This document shows positions 58,884 to 64,000 of a DNA stretch of 64,000 bases, one piece after another (position 1 is the first letter of the stretch; the number at the start of each line of letters is the position of its first letter). The translations under genes were made by a program, and so were the position numbers. Below the pieces are notes generated by a model, which saw nothing but the letters and a program-made list of their open reading frames with translations, was not told the DNA's origin and did no database searches. This stretch comes from Streptomyces sp. WMMC500 (GTDB taxonomy: Bacteria > Actinomycetota > Actinomycetes > Streptomycetales > Streptomycetaceae), in contig NZ_CP114905.1 of assembly GCF_027497195.1 (NCBI RefSeq), positions 8,348,001 through 8,412,000 on the forward strand, given 5' to 3'.

Positions 58884-59618
58884 GTGGGGACCACGCAGCC
58901 GGACACCGTGACCGAGCTGAAGTACTGGCATCTCAAGGGCGTGATCAGCGAGGCGCTGGAGTCGGAGTTCTCGGTAGGGGAGATCCTGCCCAACGAGCGC
59001 GAGCTGGCGGCCCGCTTCGGCGTCGCCCGCGCGACCCTGCGGCAGGCGCTCGATCAGTTGGAGCTGGAGGGCCGGCTGCAGCGCAGGCGGGGCGTCGGTA
59101 CGACGGTCGCGCCGCCGCGCGTCGGCGTCCCGGTGGGCTCCCCGCGGCAGATGTGGCCGGGCGAGGCAGACGACGGCTGGGAGGCCGTCGACGCCGCCGC
59201 GGTCGCGGCGCCCGCGGCCATCGCGCGCATGCTCGGCACCGAAGCGACGGAGCCGGTGCACCGGGTGCACCGCTCCCGCAGCCGCAACGGGCAGCCGGTC
59301 GCGGCCGAGCTGATCTACGTGCCGGGCGTCTCCGCGCCCGGCTTCAGCCGTGGCGACGCCTCCGTGGGCGCCGTCCGCGCCCGCGCCGTGCTGCACGAGC
59401 TGCACCGGCTGCCGCTGGAAGGCCAGGACCGCACCGTCGAGCTGGGCTCGGCGCGCGCGGAGGACGCCCGCGAGCTGGACCGCCTGCCGGGCGCCCCGGT
59501 TCTCGTGGTCACCACGCGCTACGTCTCCAGGGGGCGCACCGCCGCCGTCGCGGTGTCCACGTACCGCGCGGACACCTGCCGCCTCACCCTCGACGCGGAC
59601 GCGGTGCTGGCGAGCTGA
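58884..59618 (+). CDS. GntR-family (HutC/DasR subfamily) regulator
   Basis: A 244-aa regulator. The winged helix (ILPNERELAARFGVARATLRQALDQLELEGRL, about residues 30-62) is joined to a UTRA/HutC ligand-binding domain (VHRVHRSRSRNGQPVAAELIYV, VSTYRADTCRLTLD). UTRA domains bind small metabolites, often amino-sugar phosphates. GTG 58884 follows GAGG. The preceding promoter and palindrome suggest autoregulation, possibly also control of the SDR gene on the other strand. Confidence 0.87.
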   Translation: MGTTQPDTVTELKYWHLKGVISEALESEFSVGEILPNERELAARFGVARATLRQALDQLELEGRLQRRRGVGTTVAPPRVGVPVGSPRQMWPGEADDGWEAVDAAAVAAPAAIARMLGTEATEPVHRVHRSRSRNGQPVAAELIYVPGVSAPGFSRGDASVGAVRARAVLHELHRLPLEGQDRTVELGSARAEDARELDRLPGAPVLVVTTRYVSRGRTAAVAVSTYRADTCRLTLDADAVLAS

Positions 59619-59705
59619 GCCGCCGCCCCCGTCGTACGCACCGGGCGGGACACCCTCGTCCGGAGACGGCGACCGCGGGCAGAAGGAAACCGCGGGCAGA
59701 AGGCC

Positions 59706-59734
59706 GGGCCGGGAGGCCACACCCCGCCCGGCCC
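59706..59734. terminator. bidirectional hairpin between gntR and ROK genes
   Basis: GGGCCGGGAGG (59706-59716) pairs with CCGCCCGGCCC (59724-59734) with one A-G mismatch and a 7-nt loop, between two convergent 3' ends. Confidence 0.6.
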
Positions 59735-59739
59735 GCCGG

Positions 59740-60897
59740 TCACCGGCGCGCCGTGACCGTGCTCTCCACGGCGAACAGCTCCTCGTCGAGGTGGTCCAGG
59801 GCCAGCCGCAGCGCGCCCGTGGCCACCGCCGCCTCGCCCAGCAGCGACAGCACGACCTCCGGGGGCCTGAGGCAGTAGCGGGCCAGCTCGGCGTGGAGCG
59901 GCTCCAGTACGTCGTCCACGCCGGCCGCCCAGCCGCCGATCACCACCAGCTCCGGGTCGAGGGCCAGCACCAGCGCGGCGACGTCGTGCACCAGCCGCTG
60001 CATGAACCGGTCCACGGCCCGCCGCGCCCGCTTGTCGCCGTCCTGCGCCAGCGAGAAGACCTCCGCCACCGCCGGCTCGTCCAGCGGGTGCAGCGGCTCA
60101 CCGGTGACGCTGAGCAGCTTCTCCGGCGTCGCCTCCCGGCCCAGCAGGTGCAGCGCCCCGATCTCGCCGGCCGCGCCGCCGAAGCCGCGGTGCAGCCGCC
60201 CGCCGATCAGCGACCCGGCGCCCGGGCTCAGCCCGGCGCGGACGAAGACCACGTCCGCCGAGTGCCGCGCGGCGCCCTTCCAGTGCTCGGCGACGGCCGC
60301 CGTGTTCGCGTCGTTCTCCACCAGCACCGGGCAGCGGAACGAACGGCTCAGCCGCTCCGCGAGGTTGAGGCCCGTCCAGCCGGGCAACGCCGTGCTGAGG
60401 CGCACCATGCCGTCCGCCTCCACGATGCCGGGGCTGCCGACGCCCACCGCGCGCAGCGTGCTGCGCGCCACGCCGGTCCGCCGCAGCACCTCCTGCACCA
60501 CGGCCCGTACGGCCGCCAGTCGGTCGTCGGCCTCCGCGGCCTCGGCCACGGTGCGCGACGCCGAGCCGCGCAGCCGGCCGTCGAGGTCGGAGAGGAGCAC
60601 GGAGACCCGGTGCGGGCCGATCTCGATGCCCAGCAGATGACCCGACTCGGCATGGAAGCGGAACTTGCGCGCTGGCCGGCCCTGGCGCCGCGTCGTGCCC
60701 TCCTCGGCCGCGGCCTCCACCACCAGACCGCTGGCGGCCAGGCCCTCCAGCACGCCGTCCAGGGTCGGCCGCGACAGCCCCGTGGTACGGACCAGGTCGG
60801 TCAGCGTCGCCGAGCCCGCGTCGCGCAGCGCGCGCAGGACGACGGCGGAGTTGATCCGCCGCAGCAGGGACGGGTCCCCGCCGGTGAGCTGCGCCAA
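59740..60897 (-). CDS. ROK-family transcriptional regulator
   Basis: A 385-aa ROK protein with an N-terminal winged helix (LRRINSAVVLRALRDAGSATLTDLVRTTGLSRPTLDGVLEGL) and a sugar-kinase-like domain (GIEIGPHRVSVLLSDLDG, VGSPGIV, ENDANTAAVAE, GGAAGEIGAL). The zinc-binding CxCG motif of many ROK proteins is absent, as in several actinobacterial ROK repressors. It probably senses a sugar and controls carbon use. The start is TTG 60897, well supported by GGGAGG 6 nt upstream. A 29-bp palindrome lies 24 bp before it. Confidence 0.87.
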   Translation of the reverse strand: MAQLTGGDPSLLRRINSAVVLRALRDAGSATLTDLVRTTGLSRPTLDGVLEGLAASGLVVEAAAEEGTTRRQGRPARKFRFHAESGHLLGIEIGPHRVSVLLSDLDGRLRGSASRTVAEAAEADDRLAAVRAVVQEVLRRTGVARSTLRAVGVGSPGIVEADGMVRLSTALPGWTGLNLAERLSRSFRCPVLVENDANTAAVAEHWKGAARHSADVVFVRAGLSPGAGSLIGGRLHRGFGGAAGEIGALHLLGREATPEKLLSVTGEPLHPLDEPAVAEVFSLAQDGDKRARRAVDRFMQRLVHDVAALVLALDPELVVIGGWAAGVDDVLEPLHAELARYCLRPPEVVLSLLGEAAVATGALRLALDHLDEELFAVESTVTARR

Positions 60898-60920
60898 CGT
60901 CAGCCTCCCTGAGGGTGGTT

Positions 60921-60949
60921 CCGGATAGCGGATCGTATCCGCTATCCGG
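60921..60949. promoter_or_regulatory. 29-bp palindrome upstream of the ROK gene
   Basis: CCGGATAGCGGAT and ATCCGCTATCCGG are perfect 13-bp arms separated by CGT. The site lies 24-52 bp upstream of the ROK start and also covers the stop codon of the upstream response-regulator gene. It may be the ROK operator, a terminator of the two-component operon, or both; there is no T-tract. Confidence 0.65.
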
Positions 60950-61601
60950 CCGCGCCGGGAGCGACGAACCCCGACTCGTACGCCGTGATCACCGCCTGCG
61001 TCCGGTCCCGGGCCCCCAGCTTCGCCAGCAGCGCACTGACGTGCGATTTGACCGTCTCGGTGCCGAGCACCAGCTCCGCGGCGATCTCGGCGTTCGTCAG
61101 TCCGCGGGCGATCAGCCGCAGCACCTCGCCCTCCCGGTCGGTCAGCCGCGCCGCGGCCACCGCCGTGCGCGCCTCCTCGTTGACGTGCCCGGCGGCCAGC
61201 GACCGCAGCGCGGCCGGGAACAGCAGCGAGCCGCCCTCGGCGACCAGGCGTACCGCGTGCACGATCTCCGCCGGCCGGGCCCGCTTGAGCAGGAAGCCGT
61301 CAGCGCCGGCGCGCAGCGCCCCGTACACGTACTGGTCCTCCTCGAAGGTGGTCACGACGAGGATCTTCGGCGGCTCCGGGAAGGCGCGGAGCACCGCCCG
61401 GGTGGCCTCGATGCCGTCCATCAGCGGCATCCGCACGTCCATCGCGACGACGTCCGGCGCCAGTCGCCGTACGAGCGGGATCACCGCCGCGCCGTCGGCC
61501 GCCTCACCGGCCACCTCGATGTCCGGCTGCGCTTCGAGGATCGCCCGCAGCCCGGCGCGGACCAGGGCGTCGTCGTCGACGAGGAGGACGGAGACGGACA
61601 C
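60942..61601 (-). CDS. NarL/LuxR-family response regulator
   Basis: A 219-aa response regulator: receiver domain with D9-D10 acidic pocket and phosphoacceptor D55 (VVAMDVRMP), conserved Lys in FLLKRARP, and a C-terminal LuxR helix-turn-helix (LTDREGEVLRLIARGLTNAEIAAEL, GTETVKSHVSALLAKLG). It begins 4 bp after the histidine kinase stop and forms a two-component operon with it. The divergent ABC exporter genes are likely targets. Confidence 0.92.
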   Translation of the reverse strand: MSVSVLLVDDDALVRAGLRAILEAQPDIEVAGEAADGAAVIPLVRRLAPDVVAMDVRMPLMDGIEATRAVLRAFPEPPKILVVTTFEEDQYVYGALRAGADGFLLKRARPAEIVHAVRLVAEGGSLLFPAALRSLAAGHVNEEARTAVAAARLTDREGEVLRLIARGLTNAEIAAELVLGTETVKSHVSALLAKLGARDRTQAVITAYESGFVAPGAAG

Positions 61602-61605
61602 GGCG

Positions 61606-62850
61606 TCACTGTATCGGCAGCGTGACCCGCACCCTCCACTCGCCGTCGCGGGGGCCGGCGACGGCCTCGCCGCCCAGGAGTGCGGCGCGCTCGCGGATGC
61701 CGCGAAGCCCGCTGCCGCCGGGTCCGGGAGCCGCCGCCGTCGTCGCCGCGGGCAGCTTGTTGCGTACGGACAGCTCCAGCACGTCCGCCGAGGCCGCGAT
61801 GCGGACCGTGACCGGGACCGGGCCGGCGTGCCGCAGCACGTTCGTCAGGCACTCCTGCACGATGCGGTACCCCTCCCGCGACACCGGCCCCGGCACCGAC
61901 TCCAGCGGCCCCTCGATCTCGGCACTGATCGCGGCGCCGGCGCCGCGCGCGGAGGCCACCAGCCGCTCCGCCTCGGCCAGCCCCGGCCGCCGGGACGGCG
62001 GGGCGGCGTCCTGGCGCAGCAGCCGCAGCACCCGCTCCAGGTCCTCCAGCGCCTCCCGGCCGGTGTCCTCGATCGCGCGCAGCGCCCGCTCGGTGAACTC
62101 GGGCGACCCCGCCGCCCGGGCGGCGCCGGCCTGCACCACGGCGACGGTCAGCGCGTGCCCGATGGTGTCGTGCAGCTCGCGGGCCAGCCGGTTGTGCTCC
62201 AGAAGACGTTCGGTGCGCTCCTCCAGCGCGGTCAGCCGCTCGGCGGCCGAGGGGCCCAGCAGCCGGGGCGCCAGGGCCGCGACCAGCGAGCCGAAGGCCC
62301 AGGCGAGCGCGAGCGACGCCGCCACCGGGACCGGGGCGAGCAGCGGGTACGCACCGTGCCATCTGCCCGGGAGGGGCAGGACGTCCGAGTCGAACCACCG
62401 CCACTGGGAGGCGGAGGTCAGCGCCACGGCGAGGAAGACGCCCTGGGCGGTGGTCACGGCGGCCACGAACCCCAGCCACATCCGCAGCACCAGCCAGGCG
62501 AAGACCCGGCCGCGGTCGCTCCAGGCGACGGCAGGCGTGTGCGCGAGCCGCGGCTCCCGCCGCTCCTCCCGGGCGTGCGGCCCCGGGAACAGCAGCAGCC
62601 GGGCCTGCATGGCCTCCAGGACCCGGGTCGCGGGGACCGCCGCGGCGACGGCGAGGAGCGGGACCGGGGCGAGGGCGAGGAAGCCGTAGCCGAGCAGGGC
62701 CGGCCCGTCGTCCGGCCCCAGGACGAACGCGCCCAGCAGGGGCAGTGCCGCGGCGATCAGCAGGTGCAGCAACCGCGTGTACGTCACCGCCCGCAGCGCC
62801 GGCCGCAGCGGGCGGGGGAGGGACCGGGTGGTTCGTGGCACGCCGTCCAT
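61606..62850 (-). CDS. sensor histidine kinase (HisKA_3 family)
   Basis: A 414-aa membrane kinase. The N-terminal part has about five to six hydrophobic segments (LLHLLIAAALPLLGAFVLG and others), then a coiled linker, the H-box ELHDTIGHAL with His227, and the ATPase domain with NVLRHAG and GSGLRGIRERA. No large external sensor loop is visible, so it may sense membrane perturbation or the ABC transporter itself. ATG 62850 is chosen over the upstream extension because the protein-like sequence begins MDGVPRTTR. Confidence 0.9.
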   Translation of the reverse strand: MDGVPRTTRSLPRPLRPALRAVTYTRLLHLLIAAALPLLGAFVLGPDDGPALLGYGFLALAPVPLLAVAAAVPATRVLEAMQARLLLFPGPHAREERREPRLAHTPAVAWSDRGRVFAWLVLRMWLGFVAAVTTAQGVFLAVALTSASQWRWFDSDVLPLPGRWHGAYPLLAPVPVAASLALAWAFGSLVAALAPRLLGPSAAERLTALEERTERLLEHNRLARELHDTIGHALTVAVVQAGAARAAGSPEFTERALRAIEDTGREALEDLERVLRLLRQDAAPPSRRPGLAEAERLVASARGAGAAISAEIEGPLESVPGPVSREGYRIVQECLTNVLRHAGPVPVTVRIAASADVLELSVRNKLPAATTAAAPGPGGSGLRGIRERAALLGGEAVAGPRDGEWRVRVTLPIQ

Positions 62851-62875
62851 CGTGCCAGCGCCGTCCGGGGCGCGG

Positions 62876-62893
62876 CTCCCCCGCACGGGGGAG
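62876..62893. promoter_or_regulatory. inverted repeat between kinase and ABC genes
   Basis: CTCCCCC-GCAC-GGGGGAG has perfect 7-bp arms. It lies in the 100-bp divergent region, 26 bp from the kinase start and 58 bp from the ABC start, so it is a candidate binding site of the response regulator. Confidence 0.4.
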
Positions 62894-62950
62894 GGCGAAC
62901 CCGCGCGCGGGGGAGGCCCCGGCACCGCCCCGACCGGCAGCGTGGCCCGT

Positions 62951-63694
62951 ATGACAGCAGCAACAGCCATCGAGGTCCGCGACCTGACCAAGGACTACGG
63001 GGACGTCCGGGCCCTCGACGCCCTGACGTTCACCGTCCGGCCCGGCCGCGTCACCGGCTTCCTCGGCCCCAACGGCGCCGGCAAGTCCACCACCATGCGC
63101 CTCGTCCTCGGCCTGGACCGGGCCACCTCCGGCACCGCCACCGTCGGCGGCCGGCCGTACCCGGAGCTGGCCGACCCCCTCCGGCACGTGGGCGCCCTCC
63201 TCGACGCGCAGGCCGCGCACGGCTCCCGCACCGGCCGCGCGCACCTGCGCGCGCTGGCCGCGAGCAACGGCCTGCCGGACGCCCGCGTCACCGAGGTGCT
63301 GCGGCTGACCGGGATCGAGTCCGCCGCGGGCCGGCGGGTACGGACGTACTCGCTCGGCATGCGCCAGCGCCTCGGCATCGCCGCCGCGCTGCTCGGCGAC
63401 CCGCCCGTGCTGCTGCTGGACGAGCCGTCCAACGGGCTCGACCCCGAGGGCATCGTGTGGATCCGGGGGCTGCTGCGCCGGCTGGCCGACGACGGCCGCA
63501 CCGTGCTCGTCTCCAGCCACCTGATGGCGGAGACCGCCGCGTTTGCCGACCACCTCGTGGTGCTCGGCCGCGGCCGGCTCCTCGCCGACTCGCCGCTGGC
63601 GGAGTTCGTGGCGGGCCGGACCGACCTGGAGGAGGCGTACCTCCGGCTGACCGCCTCGGCGGCGGAGTTCACCAGCGAGACGAAGGAGTCCTGA
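62951..63694 (+). CDS. ABC exporter ATP-binding protein (DrrA/BcrA type)
   Basis: A 247-aa ABC ATPase: Walker A GPNGAGKST (about 40-48), signature YSLGMRQRLGIAAAL, Walker B LLLDEPSNGLDPEG, and the H-loop VSSHLM. The similarity is to drug-resistance ATPases of the BcrA/DrrA kind. It is divergent from the two-component system and starts an operon with a membrane permease 4 bp downstream. Antibiotic or lantibiotic efflux is likely. Confidence 0.92.
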   Translation: MTAATAIEVRDLTKDYGDVRALDALTFTVRPGRVTGFLGPNGAGKSTTMRLVLGLDRATSGTATVGGRPYPELADPLRHVGALLDAQAAHGSRTGRAHLRALAASNGLPDARVTEVLRLTGIESAAGRRVRTYSLGMRQRLGIAAALLGDPPVLLLDEPSNGLDPEGIVWIRGLLRRLADDGRTVLVSSHLMAETAAFADHLVVLGRGRLLADSPLAEFVAGRTDLEEAYLRLTASAAEFTSETKES

Positions 63695-63698
63695 GACG

Positions 63699-64000
63699 AT
63701 GAGTGCCACCGCCGTACTCCGCTCCGAGTGGATCAAGATCACGACGCTGCGCGGCACCGTGTGGTCGCTGGCCTGCATCCTGCTCGCCACCGCCGGCTTC
63801 GGGATCCTCGCCAACGCCACCCTCGGCGGCGCCGAGTCCGAGGAGCGCGACTTCGACCCGCTGTTCTCCGTCCTCGTGGGCATCGGCCCCGGGCAGATCG
63901 CCGCGATCGTCTTCGGCACGCTCGCGGTCTCCTCCGAGTACCAGAGCGGACTGATCCGCGCCACGCTCGCCGCGGTGCCGCGGCGCGGGCTGCTCTACGG
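63699..64000 (+). CDS. ABC exporter permease, 5' part (cut by window end)
   Basis: The frame starts at ATG 63699, 4 bp after the ATPase stop, and is open to the window edge, so only about 100 residues are visible. They begin SATAVLRSEWIKITTLRGTVW, contain one clear membrane segment (LACILLATAGFGILAN) and AVSSEYQSGLIRATLAAVPRR, a pattern typical of ABC-2 permeases of drug exporters. It should pair with the preceding ATPase. Confidence 0.85.
   Translation, partial: MSATAVLRSEWIKITTLRGTVWSLACILLATAGFGILANATLGGAESEERDFDPLFSVLVGIGPGQIAAIVFGTLAVSSEYQSGLIRATLAAVPRRGLLY

Overview
This window looks like chromosome from a high-GC actinomycete, most likely Streptomyces or a close relative. The reasons are the extreme G/C bias at third codon positions, frequent GTG/TTG starts, many Tat-exported enzymes, dense LacI/TetR/GntR/ROK/Lrp regulators, an ECF41-type sigma factor, and a divergent second-type EF-Tu of the Streptomyces tuf3 kind. 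I saw no rRNA, tRNA, CRISPR array, insertion sequence or prophage, and no in-frame TTA codon. Fifty-nine protein genes are called, including a 31-aa membrane protein, a tentative 42-aa leader ORF, and an ABC permease cut by the right edge.

Layout. 0.5-6.2 kb: a tight five-gene acyl-CoA catabolic operon (CoA ligase, large acyl-CoA dehydrogenase, enoyl-CoA hydratase, two-domain VOC protein, small acyl-CoA dehydrogenase). 6.3-9.4 kb: a secreted serine protease convergent with a membrane Ser/Thr kinase. 9.6-23.7 kb: a carbohydrate locus with a LacI repressor, a lipoprotein and two permeases without their own ATPase, two Tat-exported glycosidases (clan GH-S-like and GH35), then an unsignalled GH3 enzyme, a sulfatase and a GH13 enzyme. 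Three near-identical LacI-type operator sequences tie its parts together. 23.9-25.1 kb: a HipA-like kinase/DUF3037 pair. 25.1-29.3 kb: two SDRs, a peptide-type binding protein and ung.

29.3-35.9 kb: a lipoprotein; a divergent TetR/FAD-monooxygenase pair sharing two copies of ACTAC-N4-GTAGT; a Gfo/Idh/MocA oxidoreductase; a CapA-like lipoprotein; undecaprenyl-diphosphatase; and a TVP38-type membrane protein. 36-46 kb: EF-Tu3, a spermidine-synthase-like protein overlapping an MFS gene, and small housekeeping or hypothetical genes, several with a -10 box 6-8 nt before the start codon (leaderless architecture). 46.2-50.4 kb: sbcD-sbcC. 50.5-56.8 kb: a DUF885 protein, an Lrp regulator divergent from a methionine gamma-lyase-like enzyme, a GNAT, DUF1990 and a PhoD phosphatase.

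57-64 kb: an ECF41 sigma factor with a neighbouring SDR, a HutC-type GntR regulator, a ROK regulator beside a 29-bp palindrome, and a NarL-type two-component system divergent from an ABC exporter. The most interesting unit is the LacI-controlled glycosidase/sulfatase locus: its enzyme set does not match a standard Streptomyces sugar cluster I can name, and it suggests uptake and stepwise breakdown of a sulfated or mixed glycan. All functions here are inferred from sequence motifs alone.
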